A DNA stretch of 64,000 bases from Streptomyces sp. YPW6 (GCF_018866325.1 NZ_CP076457.1:6607001-6671000), one strand, 5' to 3'. Positions 43,781 through 53,348 are shown, counted from the first letter of the stretch. Notes: generated by a model not told the origin, from the sequence alone. Program-made: numbers and translations.

Positions 43781-44344
43781 ATGACGAGTGAGCCGGAGCA
43801 GCAGATCGGCGTGGGGACGCCCGACGCATTCCAGCGTCTGTGGACGCCCCATCGGATGGCGTACATCCAGGGTGAGAACAAGCCGAGCGGTCCGGGTGCC
43901 GAGGACGGCTGTCCGTTCTGTGCGATCCCGGCGAAATCCGACGAGGACGGGCTCATCGTGGCCCGCGGCGAGCGCGTCTACGCGGTGCTGAACCTGTATC
44001 CGTACAACGGCGGCCACCTCATGGTCGTGCCCTTCCGGCATGTCGCCGACTACACCGAGCTGGACGGCCCCGAGACCGTCGAACTGGCGGACTTCACCAA
44101 GCGGGCGATGGTCGCGCTGCGCGCCGCCTCCGGGGCGCACGGCTTCAACATCGGCATGAACCAGGGCTCCGTCGCGGGCGCCGGGATCGCCGCCCACCTG
44201 CACCAGCACCTGGTGCCGCGCTGGGGCGGGGACACCAACTTCATGCCGGTCATCGGCCACACCAAGGTGCTGCCCCAGCTGCTGGGCGACACCCGGGCGA
44301 TGCTGGCCGACGTCTGGCCGACGGGCGAACTGCCGGCCGGCTGA
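43781..44344 (+). CDS. HIT-family nucleotide phosphorylase/hydrolase
   Basis: A 187-residue protein of the histidine-triad superfamily, the branch of actinobacterial AP4A phosphorylases. CPFC at about residues 44-47 is a likely zinc half-site, NLYPYNGGHLMVVP is the nucleotide-binding segment, and the triad HLHQHLVPRW is intact. TATGCT (43768-43773) lies 7 nt before ATG 43781 and there is no ribosome binding site. A leaderless start at 43781 is therefore preferred over the ATG at 43769 that overlaps the -10. Confidence 0.88.
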   Translation: MTSEPEQQIGVGTPDAFQRLWTPHRMAYIQGENKPSGPGAEDGCPFCAIPAKSDEDGLIVARGERVYAVLNLYPYNGGHLMVVPFRHVADYTELDGPETVELADFTKRAMVALRAASGAHGFNIGMNQGSVAGAGIAAHLHQHLVPRWGGDTNFMPVIGHTKVLPQLLGDTRAMLADVWPTGELPAG

Positions 44345-44407
44345 GCGAGCGGTGCAGCGGGAGGGGGGAGGCCCGGCCGGGCCTCCCCCCTCCCGGTGAC
44401 GCCGTGG

Positions 44408-46078
44408 TCAGGCGTCGTAGACGTCGGCCTTGCGCGGGGCCGGGTCCTGGACGAGGCCGCTCAGGACCATCGAGCGGCTGTCGAAGCGCTCCGTGTCGAC
44501 GCCGTTCTCCGCGAGCACCCGCATCGCCGCCGAGTGGACCGCCCGCAGCACCGGGGTGGCGGCGCGCATCGCGTCGTCCGCCATGAAGCGGTGGTTCCAG
44601 GGCTTGGCCGCCCACGCGTGCCGCAGTCCGAACGGCTCGGGCAGCACGATCTTCCCGCCCAGGTAGTCCAGCAGCGGCGGATACCAGGTGAGGGGCGCGC
44701 GCAGCGCCAGCCGGACGACCTCCTTGGCGTCCACCAGCGCCAGTTGGACGTCCCGGGTCTCCCAGAACCGCACGGTCTTGTTGACCGTCTTCGTCTTCGC
44801 CGCCGGCTTGGTGAGGAACAGGCCGTGCACCGGGCCGAGCGCATGGCCGGTGACCTCGATGCGCAGCGTCTCGTGGAGCACGGTGACGGTGATCATCATG
44901 GTGATCACCAGCTGACCGTCCCACAGGGTGAACTGCACGCCCAGGTAGTGCCGGTCGCCGCTGCCGAACTGCTGGTGGTTGCAGATCCGCTGTATCTCGT
45001 GGGGCTTCACCTGGAAGGTGGCGACGTCCTCGCCCTCGGGGCGGGTGACGGCGTCGGCGTTCTCCCCGATGGGCGAGACGATCCAGTGCTTCACGGACGG
45101 TTTGGGGAAGCCTCCGGTGTTCAGCGGCCCGCGCTCCAGCATCTTCAGCTGGTCGTGGATGATCCGGATCAGGTCCCAGCTGCGGAACTGGTGGATCTCC
45201 TTCGTCGGGTCCTCGGGGACCAGCTCCTCCGCCAGCTGCCAGCTGCCCCAGCGGGTGCCCATGCCGAGGACGCCCTTGGGACCGGCGTAGAAGACGGCGT
45301 TCGACTGCTGCTCGGCCGACAGCTTCTCCAGACCCTGGCGCAGGGCCTCACGCGCGGTCTCGTTGGGGTTCTTCGGCACGGCCTCGGGGATCTTCGCGAT
45401 CACTCCGGTGCCGGAGAGAAGGCCCTCCCAGCGCGCCCGCAGGTCCTTGGCCGAGGTCTCCGCGATCCGTTTGGCCAGCACCCAGCCGATCACCGGCGCG
45501 ATGACCGCGCCCCGGAAGTAGAGCGCCCAGAAGCCGTCCAGCGGCAGTTTCACCACCAGGACCAGCGCGCCGACCCCGAAGGCGGCCAGCAGCACCGTGC
45601 CGACGGCCTTGAACGCCGAGTCCTTGGACTTGTTGAGCGCGTCCCGGATCCGGAAGGCGAGCACCCAGGCCAGCATGCCGGGCAGGAACAGCACACCGAA
45701 CACCACGGTCACCAGGGTGAGACGGGTGTCGCGGGCCTTGCGCAGGTTGTTCGCCGACAGGCAGTGCTCCACCACGGTCTGCGGGTCGGTGCCGAAGGAC
45801 TGGATGAGCGCCTTGCGGGCTCCGCCGAGCATGCGCTCCTGGACGGCTCGGGCGAACGCCTCACCGAGATTCGGCTTGAAGTAGTCGGACTTGAAGAGTT
45901 TGGAGGAGCCCGACTTCACTTCCGACTTGTGCCACTCGCTGTTGGCGTCGAGGATCGCCTCCACCGGACTGTCCCGGTAGGCCGCCGAGGCCAGGGCGTT
46001 GGTCGCCACGGACTGACTGCCCGCGCCCTGGATCGGGATCTGGGCCCCGGGTGAGAAGTCGAATCCGTCGTTGGCCAC
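44408..46078 (-). CDS. Large conserved membrane protein of unknown function
   Basis: A 556-residue protein with a polar N-terminus (about 120 residues) and two strongly hydrophobic hairpins (LTLVTVVFGVLFLPGMLAWVLAF, and later VGTVLLAAFGVGALVLVV with GAVIAPVIGWVL). A large soluble C-terminal region follows, with another hydrophobic stretch QLVITMMITVTVL. No known catalytic motif was found. GTG 46078 starts it, with AAGG close by. It is a stand-alone gene conserved near fusA2-like genes in streptomycetes as I recall. Function cannot be assigned. Confidence 0.8.
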   Translation of the reverse strand: MANDGFDFSPGAQIPIQGAGSQSVATNALASAAYRDSPVEAILDANSEWHKSEVKSGSSKLFKSDYFKPNLGEAFARAVQERMLGGARKALIQSFGTDPQTVVEHCLSANNLRKARDTRLTLVTVVFGVLFLPGMLAWVLAFRIRDALNKSKDSAFKAVGTVLLAAFGVGALVLVVKLPLDGFWALYFRGAVIAPVIGWVLAKRIAETSAKDLRARWEGLLSGTGVIAKIPEAVPKNPNETAREALRQGLEKLSAEQQSNAVFYAGPKGVLGMGTRWGSWQLAEELVPEDPTKEIHQFRSWDLIRIIHDQLKMLERGPLNTGGFPKPSVKHWIVSPIGENADAVTRPEGEDVATFQVKPHEIQRICNHQQFGSGDRHYLGVQFTLWDGQLVITMMITVTVLHETLRIEVTGHALGPVHGLFLTKPAAKTKTVNKTVRFWETRDVQLALVDAKEVVRLALRAPLTWYPPLLDYLGGKIVLPEPFGLRHAWAAKPWNHRFMADDAMRAATPVLRAVHSAAMRVLAENGVDTERFDSRSMVLSGLVQDPAPRKADVYDA

Positions 46079-46278
46079 CTTGTCGCCCCCACTCGCCGCA
46101 CGTCTGCTCCTGCGGTGTGCCCAACTACCGTACGAGGCATACCTTCTGAGCTGCGACCACAGCGTATCGTCCGGATCACACCACCGCCGGTCACCGGCGC
46201 GAACAGGACCGCGTGTGCGACAGTGCGCCGGTCACGCGCCGGGGGAAACCGCCCGCGGGCCGCCTGCCGGGCCGCCGC

Positions 46279-48504
46279 TCACGTGCCCGGTGACCCGTTC
46301 GCCGGCTCCGCGCGGACCCGGTCGGCGATCTGGGGCGGCATCGCCTCGTGCCGGGCGTACGAACGGTCGAAGCGACCGGTGCCGTGCGACAGGGAACGCA
46401 GGTCCACCGCGTACCGGCCGACCTCGATCTCCGGCACCTCCGCCCGTACGAGGGTGCGACCGCCCGCACTCTGCTCGGTGCCCACGACCCGGCCCCGCCG
46501 CCCCGACAGGTCGCTCATCACCGGGCCCACGTAGTCGTCGGGGACCAGGACGCTCATCTCGCAGACCGGCTCCAGCAGCTGGATGCGGGACGAGGCCGCG
46601 GCCTCGCGCAGCGCCAGCGCCCCGGCGGTCTGGAACGCGGCGTCCGAGGAGTCCACCGAGTGCGCCTTCCCGTCCAGCAGCGTGACCCGTACGTCGACCA
46701 GCGGGTGCCCGGCGGACAGCCCCCTGGCGGCCTGGGCCCGGATGCCCTTCTCCACCGAGGGGATGAACTGGCGCGGCACCGCACCGCCGACGACCCGGTC
46801 GGCGAACTCGACGCCGGAGCCCGGCGGCAGCGGCTCCACCTCGATCTCGCAGATCGCGAACTGGCCGTGTCCGCCGGACTGTTTGACGTGCCGCCCGCGC
46901 CCGGTGGCCCGCCCGGCGAACGTCTCGCGCAGCGCCACCCGGTACGGCTCCGCGTCGACCTGGACGCCGTAACGGCTGCGCAGCCGGTCCAGGGCCACCT
47001 CCTGGTGGGCCTCGCCCAGGCACCACAGGACCACCTGGCCGGTGTCCGCATTCTGTTCGAGGCGCAGTGTGGGGTCCTCGGCGACCAGCCGGGCCAGACC
47101 CTGCGACAGCTTGTCCTCGTCCGCCTTGCCGTGCGCCCGCACGGCCAGCGGCAGCAACGGGTCGGGCGTCGACCAGGGCTCGATCAGGACCGGGTCACCG
47201 GCCGGGGAGAGCGTGTCGCCGGTCTCCGCCTCGCCGAGCCGGGCCACGCACGCCAGATCCCCCGCGACGCACCGGTCCAGCGCGCTCTGCCGTCGGCCGA
47301 ACGGCGAGGTGAGCGCCCCGACGCGGATCTCCCCCTCGTGGCAGGGGCGCGGGGCGTGCCCCGTGGCGTCCAGGCCGTGGCCGCACAGGTGCACGGAGTC
47401 GTCGGGGCGCAGGGTGCCGGAGAAGACGCGGACCAGCGAGACACGGCCCACGTACGGGTCGGAGGAGGTCTTGACGACCTCGGCGACCAGCGGTGCGCCG
47501 GGGTCGCAGACCGGCGCGGGCCGGGGCTTGCCCGACGGGGTGGTGACGACGGGCGGGGTGCGCTCCAGCGGGGTCGGGAAGCCGCGGGTGATCAGCTCCA
47601 GCAGCTCGACGGTGCCGATGCCCTGGCGGGCGCCATCGGCCGCCGGGGCCGCGGTGAGGACGGGGTGGAAGGCGCCCCGGGCGACGGCCCGTTCCAGATC
47701 GGCGATCAGGGTCGCGACGTCGATGTCCTCGCCGGCGAGGTAGCGGTCCATGAGCGACTCGTCCTCGCTCTCGGCGATGATCCCCTCGATCAGCCGGTTC
47801 CGGGCCGCCCGCAGCGGCTCCTCCTGCCCGGGCGCGGGCGGCAGCTCGGTGCGCTCCCCCGAGGAGTGGTCGAGGATCCGCCGGCTGAGCAGTCCGGTGA
47901 GCCCGGTCAGCGGGGCGTGCCCGTCGGCCGCCTCGGGACCCAGCACCGGCAGGTACAGCGGCAGTACGGCGTCGGGGTCGTCGCCGCCGAAGTTCTCGGC
48001 GCAGATCCGGGTCATGTCCTCGAAGGAGGTGCGGGCGGTGTCCAGGTGCGTGACGACGATCGCGCGCGGCATGCCGACGCGTGCGCACTCCTCCCAGGCG
48101 GCCCGGGTGGTCGCCGCCACGGACTGGGCCTCCTGGGCGGCCGAGACGACGAAGAGGGCCGCGTCCGCCGCACGCAGACCGGCCCGCAGTTCCCCGACGA
48201 AGTCCGCGTAGCCGGGGGTGTCCAGCAGATTGACCTTGCAGCCGTCCCAGGCCACCGGGACCAGCGAGAGCTGCACGGAACGCCGTCGGCGCCGCTCGAT
48301 CTCGTCGTAGTCGGAGACGGTCGCCCCGTCCTCGACCCGGCCGGCCCGGTTCACGGCTCCGGCCGTCAGGGCCAGCGCCTCGACCAGGGTGGTCTTGCCC
48401 GATCCGCTGGGGCCGACCAGCACCACGTTCCGTACGGCGGAGGGATGGCCGGCCGCCGGTGCTCCTCCGGCGGCTCCGGGGTGTGCGTGTGCCTTGTCGC
48501 CCAT
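46279..48504 (-). CDS. EF-G-like translational GTPase (EF-G2 type)
   Basis: A 741-residue paralogue of elongation factor G. G1 is GPSGSGKTT, and G3 is DTPGYADF. G4 is degenerate, with THLD in place of NKxD. Domain II follows, and domains IV-V include GGHGQFAICEIEVEPL. Such EF-G2 proteins are not the main translocase; roles in ribosome recycling or stress are suggested for relatives. ATG 48504 has GGGAGG upstream. It is divergent from the phosphatidylinositol-phosphate synthase gene. Confidence 0.88.
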   Translation of the reverse strand: MGDKAHAHPGAAGGAPAAGHPSAVRNVVLVGPSGSGKTTLVEALALTAGAVNRAGRVEDGATVSDYDEIERRRRRSVQLSLVPVAWDGCKVNLLDTPGYADFVGELRAGLRAADAALFVVSAAQEAQSVAATTRAAWEECARVGMPRAIVVTHLDTARTSFEDMTRICAENFGGDDPDAVLPLYLPVLGPEAADGHAPLTGLTGLLSRRILDHSSGERTELPPAPGQEEPLRAARNRLIEGIIAESEDESLMDRYLAGEDIDVATLIADLERAVARGAFHPVLTAAPAADGARQGIGTVELLELITRGFPTPLERTPPVVTTPSGKPRPAPVCDPGAPLVAEVVKTSSDPYVGRVSLVRVFSGTLRPDDSVHLCGHGLDATGHAPRPCHEGEIRVGALTSPFGRRQSALDRCVAGDLACVARLGEAETGDTLSPAGDPVLIEPWSTPDPLLPLAVRAHGKADEDKLSQGLARLVAEDPTLRLEQNADTGQVVLWCLGEAHQEVALDRLRSRYGVQVDAEPYRVALRETFAGRATGRGRHVKQSGGHGQFAICEIEVEPLPPGSGVEFADRVVGGAVPRQFIPSVEKGIRAQAARGLSAGHPLVDVRVTLLDGKAHSVDSSDAAFQTAGALALREAAASSRIQLLEPVCEMSVLVPDDYVGPVMSDLSGRRGRVVGTEQSAGGRTLVRAEVPEIEVGRYAVDLRSLSHGTGRFDRSYARHEAMPPQIADRVRAEPANGSPGT

Positions 48505-48809
48505 GGTGCGTGCCTCCCGGTCGATGGCGCGGTGCGGGGGCGACCGCGCGCCAAGCAGCGGTGGTCACGGGGGTGGGGAGGCCGCCGCGGCGGTCTCGGC
48601 GACACCCGCGGTCCTTCGAGCGTGGCACCGGGGCGCGGCCCCGTCCACAGGTCGCGCGCGGGCGGCCGCCCCCGTGGACCGCGCTCCGGGCCCGGCCCGG
48701 CTGACACCCGGCGGCGGGTGCCCGTCCGGTGGAAGGGGCCGGCCGTGACTACGATGGGCCAGCCGGTGGCCGAAGGGGCCGCCCGGCGAACCGAACCCTC
48801 GGGAAGGCC
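48505..48809. other. 305-bp divergent promoter region
   Basis: This is the intergenic region between the EF-G2 gene (leftward) and pgsA (rightward). TACGAT at 48750-48755 is a plausible -10 for pgsA. No coding ORF or RNA element was recognised. Confidence 0.4.
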
Positions 48810-49577
48810 ATGCTGAACAAGTACGCGCGTGCATTCTTCACGCGTGTCCTCACACCGTTCGCCGCTCTGCTGCTCCGCCTCGGGGTCAGCCCCGACGCGG
48901 TCACTCTCATCGGCACGGCCGGAGTGATGGCAGGTGCGCTGGTCTTTTTCCCGATGGGGGAGTTCTTCTGGGGCACCATCGTCATCACGATCTTCGTCTT
49001 CTCCGACCTCGTCGACGGCAACATGGCGCGGCAGGCCGGGATCTCCAGCCGGTGGGGCGCGTTCCTCGACTCGACGCTGGACCGGGTCGCCGACGGGGCG
49101 ATCTTCGCGGGCTTCGCCCTCTGGTACGCGGGCAGCGGGGACGACACCGTCCTCTGCGCCGTCGCGATCTTCTGCCTGGCCAGCGGCCAGGTGGTCTCCT
49201 ACACGAAGGCGCGCGGCGAGTCGATCGGGCTGCCGGTCGCGGTCAACGGCCTCGTGGAGCGCGCCGAGCGCCTGGTGATCTCGCTGGTCGCCGCCGGTCT
49301 CGCCGGGCTGCACGCGTTCGGTGTCCCCGGCATCGACGTCCTGCTCCCGATCGCGCTGTGGATCGTCGCGGCCGGCAGCCTCGTCACGCTGATCCAGCGG
49401 GTGGTGACCGTACGCCGCGAATCGGCGGAGGCGGACGCCGCCGAGGCGGCTGCCGCGGGACCGGCCGCTTCGGGACCGGCCGCTTCGGGACCGGCCGCTT
49501 CGGGACCGGCCGCCGCGGGACCGGCCGCCTCGGATGCCGCGGGCTCCGCCGGGCGGGGGAGCGAGGCGGACCGGTGA
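48810..49577 (+). CDS. pgsA: Phosphatidylinositol phosphate synthase (CDP-alcohol phosphatidyltransferase)
   Basis: A 255-residue integral enzyme that joins CDP-diacylglycerol to inositol 3-phosphate. The CDP-alcohol signature DLVDGNMARQAGISSRWGAFLD continues into DRVAD, giving all acidic metal ligands. About six transmembrane helices are seen. The last 40 residues contain five GPAAS-type pentapeptides encoded by a 15-bp tandem repeat. ATG 48810 follows GGGAAGG. The downstream PIM acyltransferase and PimA genes, each overlapping, support the phosphatidylinositol role over phosphatidylglycerol. Confidence 0.9.
   Translation: MLNKYARAFFTRVLTPFAALLLRLGVSPDAVTLIGTAGVMAGALVFFPMGEFFWGTIVITIFVFSDLVDGNMARQAGISSRWGAFLDSTLDRVADGAIFAGFALWYAGSGDDTVLCAVAIFCLASGQVVSYTKARGESIGLPVAVNGLVERAERLVISLVAAGLAGLHAFGVPGIDVLLPIALWIVAAGSLVTLIQRVVTVRRESAEADAAEAAAAGPAASGPAASGPAASGPAAAGPAASDAAGSAGRGSEADR
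49457..49531 (+). repeat. 15-bp tandem repeat, five copies, in the pgsA 3' end
   Basis: Five head-to-tail units of GGGACCGGCCGCTTC, the last two with one- or two-base changes, encode (GPAAS)n in the tail of the phosphatidylinositol phosphate synthase. Copy number may vary between strains. Confidence 0.85.
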
Positions 49578-50485
49578 GCACGCTCAAGGGCCGGCTCACC
49601 GACGGGCTGTACGGACTGGGCTGGAGCGCGGTCAAGACGCTGCCCGAGCCCGCCGCCGCCCGCCTCTTCCGGACCATCGCCGACCAGGCGTGGAAGCGGC
49701 GCGGCAAGAGCGTGCTGCGCTTGGAGTCCAACCTCGCGCGGGTCGTCCCCGACGCCGGCCCGGCGCGGCTGGCCGAGCTCTCGCGGGCCGGGATGCGCTC
49801 CTACATGCGCTACTGGATGGAGTCGTTCCGGCTGCCGACCTGGAGCCCGGAGCGGATCAGGGCGAGCATCGACGTCAAGGACGCCCACCTGCTGACGGAG
49901 GGCCTGGACGCCGGGAACGGCGTGATCCTCGCCCTGCCCCACCTGGGCAACTGGGACCTCGCGGGCGCCTGGGTCACCACCGACCTCAAGGTCCCCTTCA
50001 CCACCGTCGCCGAACGGCTGGAGCCCGCCACCCTCTACGACCGGTTCGTCGCCTACCGCGAGGGTCTCGGCATGGAGGTCCTGCCGCACAGCGGCGGGGC
50101 CGCCTTCGGGACCCTGGCCCGGCGGCTGCGCGCGGGCGGCCTGGTCTGCCTGGTCGCGGACCGGGACCTGTCCGCCTCCGGCGTCGAGGTGTCGTTCTTC
50201 GGCGCCACCGCCCGGATGCCCGCGGGCCCGGCGCTGCTCGCCCAGCAGACGGGAGCGCTGCTGCTGCCGGTCACCCTCTGGTACGACGGCACGCCGGTCA
50301 TGGGCGCCCGTGTCCACCCGGCGGTCGAGGTGCCCGGGGAGGGCACCCGTACCGAGAAGACCTCCGCGATGACGCAGGCACTGGCCGACGCCTTCGCCGG
50401 CGGGATCGCCGAGCACCCGGAGGACTGGCACATGCTCCAGCGCCTCTGGCTGGACGACCTGGATCCCCGGAAGGAACCCACGTGA
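49574..50485 (+). CDS. Phosphatidylinositol mannoside acyltransferase
   Basis: A 303-residue membrane-associated acyltransferase of the lauroyltransferase (HtrB)/PatA family. The HX4D-like box PHLGNWD (about residues 117-123) and the Glu-containing conserved RLEPATLYDRF are visible. It acylates the mannose of phosphatidylinositol mannosides in actinobacteria. GTG 49574 overlaps the pgsA stop (GTGA), and its own stop overlaps pimA, so three proteins come from one coupled mRNA. Confidence 0.88.
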   Translation: MSTLKGRLTDGLYGLGWSAVKTLPEPAAARLFRTIADQAWKRRGKSVLRLESNLARVVPDAGPARLAELSRAGMRSYMRYWMESFRLPTWSPERIRASIDVKDAHLLTEGLDAGNGVILALPHLGNWDLAGAWVTTDLKVPFTTVAERLEPATLYDRFVAYREGLGMEVLPHSGGAAFGTLARRLRAGGLVCLVADRDLSASGVEVSFFGATARMPAGPALLAQQTGALLLPVTLWYDGTPVMGARVHPAVEVPGEGTRTEKTSAMTQALADAFAGGIAEHPEDWHMLQRLWLDDLDPRKEPT

Positions 50486-51642
50486 AGATCGGCATCGTCT
50501 GCCCGTACTCCTGGGACGTACCGGGCGGCGTGCAGTTCCACATCCGGGACCTCGCCGAACACCTGATCCGGCTCGGCCACGAGGTCTCCGTGCTGGCCCC
50601 CGCCGACGACGAGACCCCGCTCCCGCCGTACGTGGTCTCGGCGGGCCGGGCCGTCCCGGTCCCGTACAACGGCTCCGTCGCCCGGCTGAACTTCGGCTTC
50701 CTGTCGGCGGCCCGCGTGCGGCGCTGGCTGCACGACGGCACGTTCGACGTGATCCACATCCACGAGCCGACCTCCCCCTCGCTGGGCCTGCTGGCCTGCT
50801 GGGCGGCGCAGGGGCCGATCGTGGCCACCTTCCACACCTCCAACCCGCGCTCCCGGGCGATGATCGCGGCGTATCCGATCCTCCAGCCCGCGCTGGAGAA
50901 GATCAGCGCCCGGATCGCGGTCAGCGAGTACGCCCGGCGCACCCTGGTCGAGCACCTGGGCGGGGACGCCGTCGTCATCCCCAACGGCGTCGACGTCGGC
51001 TTCTTCGCCGAGGCCGAGCCGAAGGCCGAGTGGCAGGGCCAGACGCTCGGCTTCATCGGCCGCATCGACGAACCCCGCAAGGGCCTGCCCGTCCTGATGA
51101 AGGCGCTGCCCGCGATCCTCGCGGCCCGCCCCGGGGCGCGGCTCCTGGTCGCCGGGCGCGGCGACGAGGAGGAGGCGGTGGCCACGCTGCCGGAGGAACT
51201 GCGTGGGCGCGTCGAGTTCCTCGGCATGGTCAGCGACGAGGACAAGGCCCGGCTGCTGCGCAGCGTCGACGTCTACGTGGCCCCGAACACCGGCGGCGAG
51301 AGCTTCGGGATCATCCTGGTCGAGGCGCTGTCGGCCGGGGCTCCGGTCCTCGCGAGCGACCTGGACGCCTTCGCGCAGGTGCTGGACCACGGCACGGCGG
51401 GCGACCTGTTCGCCAACGAGGACGCCGACGCGCTGGCCGACGCCGCGATCCGGCTGCTGGGCGACCCGGAACGCCGGAAGGGGCTGCGCGAGCGCGGCGA
51501 GGCCCATGTTCGGCGCTTCGACTGGGCGACCGTGGGGGCCGACATCCTCGCGGTGTACGAGACGGTGACCGACGGGGCCGCGTCCGTCGCCGCCGACGAA
51601 CGCTCCGGACTGCGGGCCCGGTTCGGCCTCGCACGGGACTGA
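50482..51642 (+). CDS. pimA: Phosphatidylinositol alpha-mannosyltransferase PimA
   Basis: A 386-residue GT4 glycosyltransferase that adds the first mannose from GDP-mannose to phosphatidylinositol at the inner membrane face. The N-terminal VCPYSWDVPGGVQFH is a hallmark of the family. The C-terminal donor-site motif is NTGGESFGIILVEALSAG (EX7E), with RIDEPRKGLPVL earlier. GTG 50482 overlaps the acyltransferase stop by 4 bp. Confidence 0.93.
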   Translation: MKIGIVCPYSWDVPGGVQFHIRDLAEHLIRLGHEVSVLAPADDETPLPPYVVSAGRAVPVPYNGSVARLNFGFLSAARVRRWLHDGTFDVIHIHEPTSPSLGLLACWAAQGPIVATFHTSNPRSRAMIAAYPILQPALEKISARIAVSEYARRTLVEHLGGDAVVIPNGVDVGFFAEAEPKAEWQGQTLGFIGRIDEPRKGLPVLMKALPAILAARPGARLLVAGRGDEEEAVATLPEELRGRVEFLGMVSDEDKARLLRSVDVYVAPNTGGESFGIILVEALSAGAPVLASDLDAFAQVLDHGTAGDLFANEDADALADAAIRLLGDPERRKGLRERGEAHVRRFDWATVGADILAVYETVTDGAASVAADERSGLRARFGLARD

Positions 51643-51738
51643 CCGCCCCGCGGCCCGCGGCGGCACGGACCGGGCTCCGGTACGCGGCCCCGGGGCCTTT
51701 GGTGAAGCGGGCCCCGCGCGACGGTAGCGTGTGGGCCC

Positions 51739-52287
51739 GTGACCGTAACCCTCATCGTCTGGATCGTCGTCGCGCTCATCGCGATCGGCGTGTACCTCAG
51801 CTGGACCGCCGGCCGGCTCGACCGCCTGCACTCCCGGATCGACGCCGCCCGCGCCGCCCTCGACGCCCAACTGCTGCGGCGCGCCTCGGTCACCCAGGAG
51901 CTGGCCACCTCCGGTGTCCTGGACCCGGCCGCCTCGATCGTCCTGTACGAGGCCGCGCACGCCGCCCGGCAGGCCGAGGAGGACCACCGCGAGGTCGCCG
52001 AGAGCGAACTCAGCACCGCCCTGCGCGCCGTCTTCGGCGAACCGGCCCAGGTCGACGCGGTGAAGGAGATCCCCGGCGGCGAGGACGCGGCCACCGAACT
52101 GGCCGCCGCCGTACGCCGCGTACCCATGGCCCGCCGCTTCCACAACGACGCCGTGCGCGCCGCCCGCGCCCTGCGCCGGCACCGCACCGTCCGGCTCCTC
52201 CGGCTGGCCGGGCACGCCCCGTTCCCGCTCGCCTTCGAGATGGACGACGCCCCGCCGGTGGCCCTCGCGGACCGGCCCGGCACCTGA
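51739..52287 (+). CDS. LemA-like membrane-anchored protein
   Basis: A 182-residue protein with one N-terminal transmembrane helix (LIVWIVVALIAIGVYL) and a long helical, charged body (GRLDRLHSRIDAARAALDAQLLRRASV...) resembling the LemA fold. No enzymatic motif was found. A -10 TAGCGT (51725-51730) lies 8 nt before GTG 51739, with no ribosome binding site, so the transcript is probably leaderless and separate from the PIM operon. Confidence 0.75.
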   Translation: MTVTLIVWIVVALIAIGVYLSWTAGRLDRLHSRIDAARAALDAQLLRRASVTQELATSGVLDPAASIVLYEAAHAARQAEEDHREVAESELSTALRAVFGEPAQVDAVKEIPGGEDAATELAAAVRRVPMARRFHNDAVRAARALRRHRTVRLLRLAGHAPFPLAFEMDDAPPVALADRPGT

Positions 52288-52314
52288 GCCGGGGAGCGGC
52301 CGGGGGAGGAGATC

Positions 52315-52340
52315 CCAGGCCAAAACGATCCACGGCCTGG
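52315..52340. promoter_or_regulatory. Inverted repeat upstream of pdxS
   Basis: CCAGGCC (52315-52321) and GGCCTGG (52334-52340) are perfectly inverted around a 12-nt A-rich centre. It lies 82 bp before the pdxS GTG and 28 bp after the LemA-like stop. An operator or a terminator are equally possible. Confidence 0.35.
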
Positions 52341-52421
52341 TCATTGGCCCTTGCTGTGGCCTGCTCCCACAGCGTTTGCTCGGCGATGCAGCATCCAGCG
52401 TCTTTCACCGAGTGAGGTCCC

Positions 52422-53342
52422 GTGTCCACGCTTCCCAGCACCCCGCAGTCCGCCGAGTCCCCCGCCACCGGCACCGCCCGCGTCAAGCGCGGCATGGCCG
52501 AGCAGCTCAAGGGCGGCGTGATCATGGACGTCGTCGACGCCGAGCAGGCGAAGATCGCCGAGGACGCGGGCGCCGTGGCCGTCATGGCCCTGGAGCGGGT
52601 CCCCGCCGACATCCGCAAGGACGGCGGTGTGGCCCGGATGTCCGACCCCAACATGATCGAGGAGATCATCGGGGCCGTCTCCATCCCGGTCATGGCCAAG
52701 TCCCGCATCGGCCACTTCGTCGAGGCCCAGGTCCTCCAGTCCCTCGGCGTCGACTACATCGACGAGTCCGAGGTCCTCACCCCGGCCGACGAGATCAACC
52801 ACAGCGACAAGTTCGCCTTCACCACCCCCTTCGTCTGCGGCGCCACCAACCTGGGCGAGGCCCTGCGCCGCATCGCCGAGGGCGCGGCCATGATCCGCTC
52901 GAAGGGCGAGGCCGGCACCGGCAACGTCGTCGAGGCCGTCCGCCACCTGCGCCAGATCAAGAACGAGATCGCGCGTCTGCGCGGCTTCGACAACAACGAG
53001 CTGTACGCCGCCGCCAAGGACCTCCGCGCCCCCTACGAGCTGGTCAAGGAGGTCGCCGAGCTCGGCAAGCTGCCCGTGGTCCTGTTCTCCGCCGGCGGCG
53101 TCGCCACTCCGGCCGACGCCGCGCTGATGCGCCAGCTCGGCGCCGAGGGCGTCTTCGTCGGCTCCGGCATCTTCAAGTCCGGCGACCCGGCAAAGCGCGC
53201 CGCCGCCATCGTGAAGGCCACCACCTTCTACGACGACCCGAAGGTCGTCGCGGACGCCTCCCGCAACCTGGGCGAGGCCATGGTCGGCATCAACTGCGAC
53301 ACCCTGCCCGAGTCCGAGCGCTACGCCAACCGCGGCTGGTAA
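52422..53342 (+). CDS. pdxS: Pyridoxal 5'-phosphate synthase, PdxS subunit
   Basis: A 306-residue TIM-barrel synthase that makes PLP from ribose 5-phosphate, glyceraldehyde 3-phosphate and ammonia. The two catalytic lysines are visible: K93 in VMAKSRIGHF and the Lys of IRSKGEAGTGN. The length is typical and it assembles as a dodecamer with PdxT. GTG 52422 has GTGAGG upstream. pdxT follows after 6 bp. Confidence 0.97.
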   Translation: MSTLPSTPQSAESPATGTARVKRGMAEQLKGGVIMDVVDAEQAKIAEDAGAVAVMALERVPADIRKDGGVARMSDPNMIEEIIGAVSIPVMAKSRIGHFVEAQVLQSLGVDYIDESEVLTPADEINHSDKFAFTTPFVCGATNLGEALRRIAEGAAMIRSKGEAGTGNVVEAVRHLRQIKNEIARLRGFDNNELYAAAKDLRAPYELVKEVAELGKLPVVLFSAGGVATPADAALMRQLGAEGVFVGSGIFKSGDPAKRAAAIVKATTFYDDPKVVADASRNLGEAMVGINCDTLPESERYANRGW

Positions 53343-53348
53343 CCACTG

